From Vandiemenella viatica (Eukaryota > Arthropoda > Insecta > Orthoptera > Morabidae): 64,000 nt of DNA. Position numbers and translations under genes: made by a program. The notes below the pieces were generated by a model, which worked only from the letters and a program-made list of their open reading frames with translations, had not been told where the DNA came from and did no database searches. The stretch spans positions 12,200,148-12,264,147 of the forward strand of contig CM061914.1 in the NCBI GenBank assembly GCA_031002005.1, given 5' to 3'. Shown here piece after piece: positions 11,021 through 22,669 of the stretch (position 1 is the first letter of the stretch; each line of letters starts with the position of its first letter).

Positions 11021-12806
11021 GAACTAAAAATGAATGTTTTGATTTATCCTGTATGAATGAAAATTACTATTTTTTTTAAGGATCTTAATTTTCTCTTTGA
11101 ATTTTGATTTTGTTTTGTTGATTTATCGATTTGATGAATTAATTCTGCTTTAAAATAGAAATATAGTTGTCAAAGTATTAACTGCTTCTTTCTTCAAAAT
11201 GATGTGTTAAAATTATCATACATTTCTTTTGGTTTTTGAATCTGTGAAAAAATTGGATGCCACCCGACCAGTTACTATACCTTATTAGTTGGAGTTGATT
11301 TACCAAAACATATTTTTGCAAACGGATTAAATGATTTTGGTAAGAACTGAACATTCATTGCAGTAACGAACCACAAAACTACATACAAAAAGAAATCAGT
11401 AATTCAATTTAGGTTTAAGTAAAAGCAACTAATTTATACTTAAACATGTAAATATCTATGCTATTCATTTTTTCAGTAATGCAATTTGTCAATAGATGAC
11501 GTTACAGGTATTTTTTTTTAACTAAAACTTCTTTAGACGCAATAGAGAGATTTTTCAGTGCGGATATGGCACAACGTTCTGAGCAAGCGTTGAACGTTGA
11601 TAATCACGTGACGACATCAGACAGTTAATTTCCAGCAAAAGGAGTCGCCATTGTTAAACAGTGAGACATGCTCCGACATTTGTAATTGCTTTTTTGTTTA
11701 TGAGTTACTTTGTTTATTTATGTCCGTTTAATGTCGATTATTTGATCATATTCTCTGATCGTTGTTGCGATAAAAGTTTTCATTTTCATGCAGAAATATT
11801 ATCATTTGACTTTACAACTAATCGACATACATCATTTAAGGATTTAAAAATTATTTAAGTTATGAGCCAGAAATCTACGTTCGAGCCGTCATTTTTGACA
11901 GCGTTAGAAGCTAGTTACTAACGAACGTTTATCACACTGTTACAAGAACCTGTTGAAATTTACATCAGTCGCTCGTCAACATGTCCACTTCGCGTTTTGC
12001 GTTCATACTTTGCGAAAAAGTCACTAGAAATTTAATTAAAAATGCCGAAATATGAAAGGCTTAGCAACTGCGAAATGCTATCAGCTCTGCAAAAATTTTC
12101 GGTACAGGCATCATTTCAACCTAAACAGTTTCGTTTTGTCATAGAAATCGTGGTTAGGTTGAAATATGGCCTGGACCAAGTGAGAAAAATTTACGAAATT
12201 TTCGCTATGCGGCATCCATCACGGAAATGGCGTATTTGCTTAAAATGGAAGCAATCTATTATCTTTGGTTGCTCGTTGCTATGTAAGATGGCGGGATCAT
12301 GTTTTTGACGAAGAGAGCTTTACTTTTCTTACATACACCGACAAGGCCAAGTACACCTTTGTTAGTATTAGTATATCAACATTAATTTTACAACTATCTT
12401 CTCGGTGTGTAAAACATCCGATCAGCGACATGATGCTGGATGTAGAAACAGGAAACACTTGCGAGATGTACCATAGCTTCCCAAGGATAAATGTGTTTAC
12501 CAGTAAAACGCTCTGTATCGTGTCAAGAGTCCGCTGAGTATTGATGAAGGCAGACTCCAGTTTAGTCAAAACGTGCTGTCAGGTTTTTTTTTTTTTTTTT
12601 TGCAAGCAAATCTGGAATTTATTTCCCAGTAGGTTGATTTCGGAACATTCCTCCAGCTAAGAAGGTTCCATTGACTTCAGACCAGCACCAATATTCATGA
12701 TTATATATTTTCTCGTGTTTAATACTGCCCGAAACACTGATGATTTTGATTAATAGACTTTCGGGTTATGCGGCGTTGATTATTTCATGACATGAGCTTT
12801 CAGCTG
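11021..12806. other. Unassigned stretch with a minus-strand poly(A) end
   Basis: No recognised gene. An 88-codon ORF at 12042-12308 has no family signature that I know. A run of T at 12584-12601 could be the poly(A) tail of a minus-strand retroelement. Segment 12600-12806 may be the 3' region of the minus-strand PLE that is interrupted by the hAT-type elements, because it abuts their target site. Confidence 0.35.
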
Positions 12807-13490
12807 GTATCCTACATGGAGGAAGGAAATATATGGAGGAGAAATAACATTAAATCTGTGACGCCGCCTCTAAACTCTCGAGAATGCGCGGTGGCGGCAG
12901 CGGCCATATTGTGAATCCATACAAATGCAAAGTTCACATTGTGTTTGATGCTGTGATTATTTCATTTTCGAATGTGTCTAGGTATTTTATAATACCATCT
13001 TGTGCCATCTAGGAATCTAGATGAAGCACACGATGTTGTTACCCCAAATGCAGTTTGCGATTCAAATATGCGTGTGTGGATGTGTCTACATAGTTTGATT
13101 CTGTAGTGGCAATTTAGTGGAGATTGTGGTTAGGTGTAAATGCAGTCTGTACCAGAATGTTTTTTTGTTGCATATATAAGGGAGAAAGAATTTATCTATG
13201 CTATAGAAAATTTTCACAGCATCAACTTCGACAATACTGAAGTTCTGGCTAAGATATCGTATTTCAGGGACTCAGTGATCAGAGAAGCGCTGGAGATTCG
13301 ATTAAGTGACAACAGCATTAACAGAGATGGTGGTCTGTTCCTGAGCGAGGCTTGGGAGCCAGTCGTAAAAGACCTAAAACAGCAACGTGTTAGACACAAC
13401 CTTCCGAGCAGACGCCAACATGACACGTCGACCAATGGGAGATAAGTCGTTCGTGATTGGTCAGTTCCAGAGCCCTCGTGTAATGCCACC

Positions 13491-13590
13491 GGTTAAGCAA
13501 CGATCAGTGTAGAGAGCACTTGGATGGGTGACCGCACATGCCAACTGTTAAGGCAACGTTATGCATGGTTTTTACTTGGATGGGAGACCA
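13491..13590 (+). repeat. Two 5S rRNA-like modules in a PLE 3' UTR
   Basis: Module 1 (13491-13535) reads GGTTAAGCAACG ... CACTTGGATGGGTGACCGC. Module 2 (13547-13590) reads GTTAAGGCAACG ... TACTTGGATGGGAGACCAC. Both match the central part of eukaryotic 5S rRNA (TTAAGCAxCG through TACTTxGATGGGxGACCGC), which carries box A and the start of box C. The 5' and 3' thirds of 5S are missing, so these are not functional rRNA genes. Confidence 0.7.
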
Positions 13591-13818
13591 CTCAAGATAC
13601 TGCCATGGATCTACTAAATGCCATCCAGTTGCTGAGCTACGGGATGCAGCCACGAGATGCAGAGATGCAACCAAACCGGTTTGATCCCGTCTGAGGTCGT
13701 GTACATCGCCAACCAATCAAAGAGCAGCGTGAAGCTTCCCTTGGCAACAGGCTATTTATAGGAGCCAGGACTGGCTCGCGAGTCAGTCAGTGTCTTGTCC
13801 TTGTATGTAACAGTCAAC

Positions 13819-13856
13819 CTGATGAAGGCAACGATGGCAGTTGCCGAAACGTTGTT
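13819..13856 (+). ncRNA. Hammerhead-like motif, PLE terminus
   Basis: CTGATGA and an extra A are followed by a perfect six-base-pair stem GGCAAC/GTTGCC with loop GATGGCA, then GAAAC, GTT and GTT. It has the best stem II of the three copies. Stem I is not evident, so activity is unproven. Confidence 0.5.
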
Positions 13857-14812
13857 AAAAGAAAAAGAACTAAATAAATCAATTAACCGGCAGAAAACCC
13901 GAGAGTTATTTATTTTATCTATTATTGTTAGTAATTTAATGAGAACCATGTTAGTGACAAAACGTGTATCGCGATGTAAACTACTTCCAGCTATTCCCAA
14001 CTAAGCTTACGATGTATGGTAACAAGATAACTATTTTTATTCTGGTCTAGGCCGCATTTCAACCTAACCACAAGTGGCAATAATAAAACTGAAATATCCA
14101 TTCTGCATGTACACCATGTAATTCATTGTGGCTTTGGAAAAATTAATTTTTGGTCCAGGCCGCATATCAACCCAATTCCCTCAATTTGGAGACAGTATAT
14201 CCCGACAATTAAGCAAGATACCGAAAAATTTTATTCTTTATTTTCGATTTGTCTCGTCGTGTTACATAAGAATCGATCATTAAATTTGACTTTTGCGAAA
14301 TTTTTCTTCTGCATTTCAACTCAAGACACTTCACTTTTGATACAGTATATCTCGAGAACTAGGTGAGATATCGAAAATTTGTATTCTTTATTTTTTATTT
14401 GTATCGTCTTTTTAAATAATATTCCACCATCAAATTTGAATTTGACCAATTTTTTCTTCTGAATTTCAACCAAAATCATCTCACATTTGAGACAGAATAT
14501 CTCGGAAACTATGCAGGATATCAAAAATTTTATTCTTCATTTTTTATTTGTCTCATCGAGTTACATAATAATCCATCACCAGATTGCGGCGTTACGTTTG
14601 TCCAAGAATCTCCTTGAGGTTTTTGTACATATATGGATGTATGGATGCGGCCTAGCCCCCCCACTCCTCCTCCGCCCGGCGTCACTTAAATGCGTAGTGA
14701 AGCAGAGACAATACAAAGTAGTGAAGGTCCCTTTCGTCGTCTCCATATACTTCTATCCTCCATGGTATCCTACAGCCATCGTCAGAGATACTGTTTATTT
14801 TGACATAGCAAC

Positions 14813-15509
14813 CATGGAGGAAAGAAATATATGGAGACGACGCAAGGGACCTTCACCACGCATTGAAGTGACGCCGGGCGGAGAGGAGTGGAATGGGGGG
14901 GGGGGGGGGCGTGGCCGCCATATTACCTACCCATACAGACACGTGGAATATGAACAAAACCTCAAGAGGACTCTAGGATAAACATCATGCCGCAATCTGA
15001 TGATGGATTATTATATAACTTGATGAGACAAATAAAAAATGAAGAATAATTTTTTTTTGATATTCTGCTTAGTTTTTGAGATATTATGTCTCAAATGTTA
15101 GATGTTTTTGGTTGAAATTCAGAAGGAAAAGTTGGTCAAAGTCAAATTTGATGATGGATTGTTGTTTAAAAAGGCGAGACAAATAAATAATAAAAATTTT
15201 CAATATCTCGCCTATTTCTTGAGATATACTGTCTCAAAAGTGAGGTGTCTTGAGTTGAAATGCAGAAGAAAAATTTCGCAAAAAGTCATATTTGATGATG
15301 AATTCTTATGTAAAACGACGAAAAAAACGAAAATAAAAAATAAAATTTTTCGATATCTAGCTTAGCTTTCGGGATATACTATCTCCGAATAGCAATTGTA
15401 TGGATATGTAATATGGCCGCCGTCGCGCATGCGCAGTATCAGCCGAGAGTTTAGAGGCGGCGTCACAGAATTAGCAATATTTCGTCTCCATATATTTCTT
15501 TCCTCTATG
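14813..15509. mobile_element. Non-autonomous hAT-type element, copy 2
   Basis: It is the same family as copy 1 in the opposite internal orientation. The left end is CATGGAGGAAAGAAATATAT and the right end is the complement of CATAGAGGAAAGAAATATAT. The 8-bp repeat ATAGCAAC flanks it at 14805-14812 and 15510-15517. It contains a run of G (14897-14910), three ~150-bp subrepeats (anchors near 15060, 15200, 15350) and the GC-rich subterminal block near 15400-15470. No ORF of note. Confidence 0.88.
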
Positions 15510-15517
15510 ATAGCAAC

Positions 15518-18500
15518 GAAAGCCAAGTGTCGCAGATAAAAGACCGCTATCTTCCTTGATGTTGTTCATATTCTTTAAAATTTTTGCTGCCTCTTTCACA
15601 CGTCGATACCACCACAGGTCATCTCTCCACAACAGCCTCGTGCCTTGAAATTTTATTTTATGCCTCGTGTTAATAGCATGGCGAACTACGGCAGAATTGT
15701 CGCTGTTGTTATATTAATGGTGGAGTATATGTTCCTTAAGTCTCTCCGCCACAGTGCGGCCTGTCTTGCCGATGTAAACACTGTCACAGCTGCAGGGGCT
15801 TTCATAAACACCCGTAAGCTGGTGTGGGTGTAATCTGTCTTTGACGTTCGTTAATGACTAGCCAAGTTTGCAGTGAGCCTTATATACTATTCGCACCCCC
15901 GCCCGCTTTACTGGTTTCCCAATCCGGTCAGTGATATCATGTATGTATGAATTTTCTTGGCCCATTGATATCATAGAATAAGTTGACGTCTTCCTTTTTT
16001 TGGGACGGATGGGGGGAGGAAGGGTGGTCTTCAAACCCTTTTGATGTCAAATTCACTATAGGCGTTGGCTCGGAATATTTTTGCAAGTGTTTCCATTTCT
16101 TCCTTCAGACATTCCGAGTCACGTACTGTCCTCGCTCTTAAGTTCAGTGATGTTAATATGCCTCTCTTCGTTGCCGGGTGATGGTGTGACATGACGTGCA
16201 GATATCTATTGGTGTGGGTCACCTTGCGGTACACCGTATGACCCAAACGTCCTTCGACTCACTTTTGAATCAGGACATCGAGGAATGACGGTTGTCTATT
16301 TTCTTCCACAACCATGATGAATTGGATTCTTGAGTGGGAACTATTCAGGTGCTAGAAGAACTCCTGAAAATTCTCCTTACCGTGAGGCCAGATGACAAAC
16401 ATATCGGATCGAATTGTAGGTTTTAGGCGCATTTTGCTAAGCACCTCCGTTTAGAATGCTTCCATAAATATGTTGGTGGCTACAGGTGAAAGTGGCGAGC
16501 CCATTGTCGCACCTTCAACTTAAGCATAAAGTTGACCACCACATTGGAAAACAGTTGTCTTAAGGCAGAACTCTGTTAGGTCAGCCCACTCAGTAGATAT
16601 ACCTAAAGCAAGAAGCTTAGCACGAATTACAGCAACGGCTTCGTCTACCGGCACGTTAGTGAATAATGAAACAACATCCAAACTCACCATGACATCAGTG
16701 TTCTCTAGAGTCAGATCATCAATAATTTGTATAGTGAGCTGAGGTCTTCAGCTGATCTGATATCTCCTGTAAGATGTTTCAGTTTACTGGCAACATACCG
16801 CGCAAGTGGATGTGTAGATGAGCTGACTGCGCTCACAATCGGACGTAAGGGAACCTCTCTTTTGTGCACTTTGGGCAATCCATAGAACCTAGGCATCATG
16901 CATGCAACTGCCTCTTTTTCTTGTCCTCCTTCTCAATCGCTTTGGAGGTGTTAACTCTTCAGGACACCTCTGTCCTAATATTCTATAGTGGGTTCCTGCT
17001 TAAGGGTTCATAAGTATTCTCTGCCAACAAGTTCGTAATTTTAGTGTGGTAGTCCTGCGCTTTCATTGCTACAGTTGCCTGTAGTTGATCCTTTACTTAT
17101 TCCTGAGCAAACTGGATTCCGCCCGGGTAAAAGTTGCACAGGAAAACTACTAAATATCACGCAGTTCATAGAAGATGGATTTGAAGCTCGTAAGGTAACA
17201 GGGGTGGTATTTGTTGATTTGTCAGCAGAGTATGACACCGTCAACCATCAGCTACTACTAGTCAAGTTCTACAATCTGACCAGGAATTTCAGTCTTAGTA
17301 AGTTCATCGCTACTCTTCTGCAGAACCGCAGATTCTTTGTTGACTTCCAAGGACAGCGTAGCCGTTGGAGGTCACAGAAGAATGGTCTACCGCAAGGAAG
17401 TGTGCTAGCCCCATTATTGTTAACATATATACCAATGATCAGCCTATACCAACCAAATGCAGGAGTTTCGTGTATGCTGATGATCGTGCTCTGGTCTCAC
17501 AGAGCAAAGACTTTGAATCAGTGGAGAGCAGCCTTATCAACGCTCTGGAAGATTTGTCAAGGTATCATAGTACGAACCAGGTTAAATCAAATCCTATGAA
17601 GACACAAGTATGTGTTTTTCATTTAAGGAATAAAGAAGCAACTTGTAGGTTAAAGGTAACATGGTCGGGGGTCAAACTAGAACACTGTGATCCTCCAAAA
17701 TATCTAGGAGTGACCCTTGACTGATCACTTACATTCAGGAAACATTGCATGAACTCCAAGCTGAAAATTTCCAGTAGGAACAATCTCATAAGAAAACTGG
17801 CTGGATCGCTGTGGGGCAGCCAACCTGAAACAATTCGAACTTCTGCCTTAGCACTATGTTATTCGGCTGCAGAGTACGCCTGTCCCGTATGGCACAGTTC
17901 AACCCATGGCAAACAAGTAGACATTGCATTTAATGACACGTTCAGAATCATAACAGGCTGCTTAAAATCAACTCCAGTCGAATGGCTTCATCATCTCGCA
18001 GGAATAGCACCACCTTCTGTTCGAAGGGAAATAGCAGTGAACAAGGAAAGGAGGAAAGTGAACCATGAAAAATCTCATCCACTATATGGGCATATCCCTC
18101 ACAGGCAAAGACTGAAGTCCAGGAAAAGTTTCCTAAGAATATCTCAGGAACTTACAACGACAACTGAAGAAGCCAGGTTACAAATATGGAAAGCTAAGGT
18201 TCCCCTTCCGTATGGCTGGGGAAGTGTGTCTGAATCTTTGCCACCTGGTTATGACAAGGGATGGTTGACATGGAAATCTTTGAATAGGCTGAGTTCAGGA
18301 GTGGGCAGATGCAAAGTGAACTTAGCGAGATGGGGCTATGCTGAGATCAATGATATCAGGTGCGACTGCGGTGAAGACCAGACTGACCAGCACATGCTCC
18401 AGTGTCGACTGTTTCCAACATCCTGCTCGGCAGCTAACCTGTATGAGGCCTCAGAAAATGCACTGGAAGTGGCCAAGTTCTGGTCGAGTATAATTTGATG

Positions 18501-19330
18501 TTGTGAATGTTTAACTGTATGTTTCTGATACGAAATAATAATAATAATTGCTACGGTCGCACACTCCTTGTCAGCTGGGGTAACCACAGTATCATCACGT
18601 TGCCATAATACTAGCAAGGCTGATCTTTCTTCACTAGATAGATTGCTGCGTGGTAGTTTTGCGTGGGCAAGAATGCGAGCTGTTTGTTGGTTGTTACTAA
18701 CCTGATCAGTTTCTAACCCCACAATGGCACTCTCAACGCTCGCTATGATATCTGAAGTTGGAAGATTTGTGTGTACCGGGGGCAAAATTAAGACCTTTCG
18801 ATAGGAAAGATATTGCTTGCTTTATCTAGTTCCTCGTCCGTGAGATTCACAGTTGTATTGGCAAGTTGCGGAATGTATGTTGTTGTTGTTGTTGTTCTGC
18901 CTTGAATTTTTAAATTTACAAATCTGTTCCTCTCTAGTATTATTCAGAACACGCAACGCGTAATTCGACGAAACTGAATCCATCGTATTCCAATCATGAG
19001 CTTCGAGATGAGCGGATAACCGTAGATGTAATTTGTATAAGTTACCTTCTAGGTGAGCCAGCTCCGTCCGCGTATGTAGTATTATTTCGCGCAGAAGCAT
19101 AAAACTTGTCTTCTGTACGATCGATGCCTCTTTTCTTGTTCCAATATGATGTCGGATCTTTATAAATGATGGTAAGACATCTTCATCCCTGCAGTAAAAA
19201 CGTAAGTTGGCTAAGTTTACGCGCTCTTTCCTCTCATAGCTTTGAGAAGTTTCTACATGCGTAGAATATATCCTCCCCCTCCCCGTCAGAGCCACACAAA
19301 GCCTAAATGCGGCCCTGCTGCTCCCTTAGA
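15518..19330 (-). pseudogene. Penelope-like element, long minus-strand copy with nested insertions
   Basis: Read on the minus strand, the N-terminal part is at 19295-18822 (VNLANLRFYCRDEDVLPSFI, RTELAHLEGNLYKLHLRLSA). It continues at 18785-18547 with DDTVVTPADKECATVA. After a nested LINE, the frame resumes at 17078 (ATVAMKAQDYHTKI). RT fingers follow at 16899-16711 ([20 protein letters not shown]), then SLFTNVPVDEAVAVI and TMGSPLSPVATNIFMEAF. The catalytic YVDD region is damaged (IRSDMFVIW, with one aspartate apparently lost). The GIY-YIG endonuclease is at about 15820-15560 (GVYE.. CSCDSVYIGKTGRT). There are several stops. The element probably continued past 15518 into 14773-14804 and below 12806, split by the two hAT copies. 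Confidence 0.85.
17079..18546 (+). pseudogene. 5'-truncated LINE reverse transcriptase nested in the PLE
   Basis: RT motifs run in order: IPEQTGFRPGKSC, VFVDLSAEYDTVNH, GLPQGSVLAP, the catalytic YADD (FVYADDRALV), and PPKYLGVTLD. A long C-terminal part follows (17749-18498), with ALALCYSAAEYACPVW and a CCHC-like end CDCGEDQTDQHMLQC. There is one frameshift near 17400 and a stop after GVTLD. The 3' end is an (AAT)n tail at 18534-18546. Flanking repeats ATTGCTACAGTTGC (17065-17078) and ATTGCTACGGTCGC (18547-18560) are a 14-bp TSD with two mismatches. The clade is not certain. A related C-terminus is at 29160-29420. Confidence 0.88.
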
Positions 19331-20442
19331 GGTGTGTCAAATGTTTTCTGAGACTTCTGCGGCCATCTTAGTTCATGATTAATAGACGAAGAAAACCGAA
19401 TATAAGATGCTCTATGAGGAGGCGAATTTTCCAGCATCATATAAATCTGACAAAAACGAGGACACTACATAGGGGCCTTGACAAAAACATGTTCTTTGTA
19501 TGCTAATTCATATTGGTTTCAACCTGCATCCCGGAAGCTTGAAGCCTGTAGCCCCTCCGTTCAGCACTCGCACTTTACCAAGATGGGTGGTTAAGTTCTG
19601 TTCTTCACGTCGGTGTGCCAGCTGAACGCTGAAACGTCTGACATTAGGTTTGTCATCCAAGCATGATTTCGAGTCTGTTGTCGGGCTTGAAAAAGTAACA
19701 CAAAATGAAGTCACACTTTCGTCCGTACGTGAATTAATTTTGATTTGTTCTCCGACTATGCCCAGACCAACGTCCCACTCTGCTGTCGACAGTGGCCGGG
19801 GTAAAAACGTGATGTTTTTATCGTAATACTGATCCTCCTGGCGGCATCATCTTTGGCGATTCTGAACCTCGTCGGCGCGCATTGAGAATCAAAAAGAAGT
19901 GGAGCTACCTTGTTTTAAGATACTACAAGTAGTTTGTGGAAATATTAACACAAAAAATATTTCGTGACTATTATATGACTACAATACCAAAGTTTATTGA
20001 TGTGCATATCAATAATGTTACAATATACGCTATAGCAGATAAGAAATTACTTGTGTCTGATGATATTAACAGTAGTGTTGTCAAGAATTTTGAACCTGAT
20101 GAAGCTGTGTATGGTAATACAAAGATGTGAAATAAATACATTGTATTCATTTTAATTGTTATTTATTTAAGATGTTTAGATATAAATAAATGCATAAACT
20201 TTAATTTTTTTATTTCATCCACCACTGGACATTTAAAAATACATTTTCATCAAACTAGATGTGCTTTACAAAGTTTTATCAAATTATTTTTCTAAAGTTC
20301 TCGTAGTAGAGGGCATCCTAAATCTTCTGCATTATAGCAGACCTTCTCCCCAATAATCTTCCGGAACTATCGAGTCTTCTGTAATCCTTTCACGCTAGTA
20401 ATTTTACTATCTTCATTAGTGATTGCATGTAGAATATTACAT
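19331..20442. other. Unassigned AT-rich stretch
   Basis: A 64-codon ORF (19936-20130) has no recognisable motif. No repeats or RNA genes were recognised. The first ~200 bases may be the 5' region of the minus-strand PLE. Confidence 0.35.
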
Positions 20443-20978
20443 CACAAAAAAAAAAATCTTGTAAAAATAGGCCAAGTCTCGTGTTCATGTAGTGACAAAA
20501 AATTATGAGATCTTCTTCTGAGCCAAGTCTACACTTAACAGTGTGTATTCACTTCACTCTGTGAAATAGAATGGTTTCCCTCGGTGTCATAAATCGTTTA
20601 TTGAGGATAAAAAAAATCTTATGACTTGGCCATTATGCAGGCCATGTTTTAGTTAACCTATATAAATACCTTAAATGTGTTGCTTTATCAAACTTATAAA
20701 TTCTTAAAAGCCAAGATTTCCCTCGCTCTTTTTCGATTTTGACAAGTATACATAATTCCCTCAATTTCAGTAAAAATTATGACGAGCATAATGGCCAAGT
20801 CATAAGATTTTTGTATCCTCAATAAACGATCCATGACACCGAGAGAAACCATTCTGTTTCACAGAGTGAAGTGAATACACACTGTAAAGTGTAGACTTGA
20901 TTCAGAAGAAGATCTCATAACTTTTTGTCACTACATGAACACGAGACTCGGCCTATTTTTACAAGAATTGTTTTTGTG
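20443..20978. mobile_element. MITE with ~190-bp terminal inverted repeats
   Basis: The arms 20443-20640 and 20790-20978 are inverted copies. The left arm reads TTGTAAAAATAGGCCAAGTC ... ATGACTTGGCCATTATGC, and the right arm is its complement with a few changes. The central spacer is about 150 bases and has no ORF. A second, single-armed copy lies at 23678-23885. No clear TSD was found. Confidence 0.82.
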
Positions 20979-21099
20979 GGATCTCATATGTTTTTGTAAG
21001 TTTATCGCGTGTTTTGAATCACCTCTCAAATGAAATTATTCCATTTGAAAATCACTGGATAAGATCATTTCAGAATTTAAGACATCAATATACTTTACC

Positions 21100-21602
21100 A
21101 ACAATGCTACACTCCCTGAAAACAGTGAGTGTGCGCCGTAGCCGAACAATTGCCTTTGGTTTCAATATCACCATAAACAAAATTACTAGTAAATTCCAAA
21201 CTAAGCGCAGGAACAAATTAAAATTTAAGATATTAGTTAAACTTGATGATCTAGTCAAGGACGCAACGCCAGCGACCCAAGAAGGAAATATGCTATATGG
21301 CGAAGTTGATTGTTACAAGGTCATGTTTCTGTTCACCAACTACATTAGGTTTTCACGTGAAAATACTGTAAAATTATACATCCATGGCAATGGCGCATAT
21401 GTATTTTAGATTAATACCAAAAGAAAGCGAGTTAGCGTTTGGAAATGAGGCCTGAACCACGCTGTAAAATAATGCATTCATGGGAATGGTGAATAAGCAG
21501 TATCGATTCGTACGAAAAGAAAGTCAGTTACCTAAGTTGTTTTGTTAGGTTTCATTGGCAATCGTATTTCTCAGATGAACAATGTGTTACAATCGCTGCA
21601 AC

Positions 21603-21636
<34 letters not shown>

Positions 21637-22660
21637 ACACATCCCCGCACCTTCTTTTGTTTTTCTGTTTTTTTTTTTTTAATATTTTGGAAATTCTCTT
21701 CATGAGACAGGTTCAACGGTTTAAGCATATAGCTTCATTCAAAACAAATCAATTAACCTGCAAATTAAATACAGGGAAAATCAGCAATATCATTACCAAC
21801 AATGCCCCAATCTCTGCAAACAATTAATGTTCGTCGTAGCCGAGCAATGAACGTTGCCGCTGGTTTAGCTACCACCTCAAATAAATAACAAGTAACTTTC
21901 AAACTAATCGTAGGAACAAAGTAATATTTAAGGCTCTTGTTAAACTTGCTTGCCTCTATAATGTATAGAAATATCAGGTTTATAGCTTCATCCTGAGCAA
22001 AGTAATTAAGCCGCAAATATGTGCCAGAATTTTTCATGTTTGGGATTGTAATTAAATAAATATGGGGAAAAACTCCAATATCAGATTTTTCTTATGATTT
22101 AGGGATGAAACCATATTTGTGTACCAAATCACTTGTTTCTAGGATTGCTGGAAGTACGGTGGAATTTTGATGGTGTGTTGTGCCGAAATAAAATTTTGAA
22201 TTTCAATAACTTCCAAAGTAATAAAAGGAAAGAAGTAAAATTAAATAAATTAGTTAAACATAGTAAGCTAACTCTACAGTGAAAATCTGAGGTTTATAAA
22301 GTAATTAGGGTAGAAAACGATTTTATGTTAAGGGTAGGTAAGGGGGTAGTTATATGGAAATTTACGAGTTTCAGACTTTTCTTGTAATATGTGGGTAAAA
22401 TGTTATCTGTGCCAAATTTGAGCTTTCTACGGCTACGGGAAGTGCCTTAGAATTTTGATGATCATCAGTGAGTGAGTGACAAAATCGCTGTAGTTTGCAT
22501 CAGAATAACATACGAACTAAGAACAGTAACGAAATAAAATTTAGTATGTTTGCTAAGCTTGCTGATATCCATGCATAACAGAAATTTGAGACATGTAGCA
22601 TAAATACGACCGAAGAAATTGAGGTTCAAAAATAGCCCGAATTGCTTGGAGAAAAGGGTA
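21100..22660. repeat. Diverged ~300-bp repeat field
   Basis: The block AAATTTAAGATATTAGTTAAACTTG recurs in worn form near 21225, 21925, 22240 and 22535. The companion block AGGTTTATAGCTTCAT-like recurs near 21705, 21975, 22285 and 22580, at 270-315 base intervals. The 131-codon ORF at 21014-21409 overlaps the first unit and is best explained as repeat-derived. A 29-base A run at 21606-21634 and a T-rich run interrupt the field. Confidence 0.6.
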
Positions 22661-22669
22661 GGCAGTGCC

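Larger units (their letters stand above)
13140..13890 (+). pseudogene. Penelope-like element 3' fragment inside hAT copy 1
   Basis: The coding remnant at 13200-13442 ends the PLE endonuclease ORF: SVIREALEIRLSDNSINRDG, then LFLSEAW. It matches the tail of the PLE at 63540-63700 (INRDSGLYSSEAW). A 3' UTR with two 5S rRNA-like modules follows, then the hammerhead-like terminal motif at 13819-13856. The RT and the GIY-YIG signature are missing, so this is a strongly 5'-truncated insertion or a remnant. Confidence 0.75.
12815..14764. mobile_element. Non-autonomous hAT-type element, copy 1
   Basis: The ends are inverted repeats: CATGGAGGAAGGAAATATAT at the left, and the complement of CATGGAGGATAGAAGTATAT at the right. 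They are flanked by an 8-bp direct repeat GTATCCTA at 12807-12814 and 14765-14772, the TSD length of hAT elements. It includes a GC-rich subterminal block (GTGACGCCGCCTC) and three ~150-bp subrepeats at about 14170-14580 (ACAGTATATCTCG-type). A PLE fragment (13140-13890) lies inside. There is no transposase. Confidence 0.85.

Noticed and set aside
12042..12308. 88-codon ORF as a transposase or host exon
   Set aside because: I could not match it to any family, and no splice or transposon context supports it.
13491..13590. Functional 5S rRNA genes
   Set aside because: Only the central segment is present, it is doubled, and it lies in a PLE 3' UTR.
14487..14981. 164-codon plus-strand ORF
   Set aside because: It crosses the boundary between two hAT-type insertions and includes both their ends, so it cannot be an ancestral gene.
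21014..21409. 131-codon ORF as a host gene
   Set aside because: It overlaps the ~300-bp repeat units and has no recognised domain.
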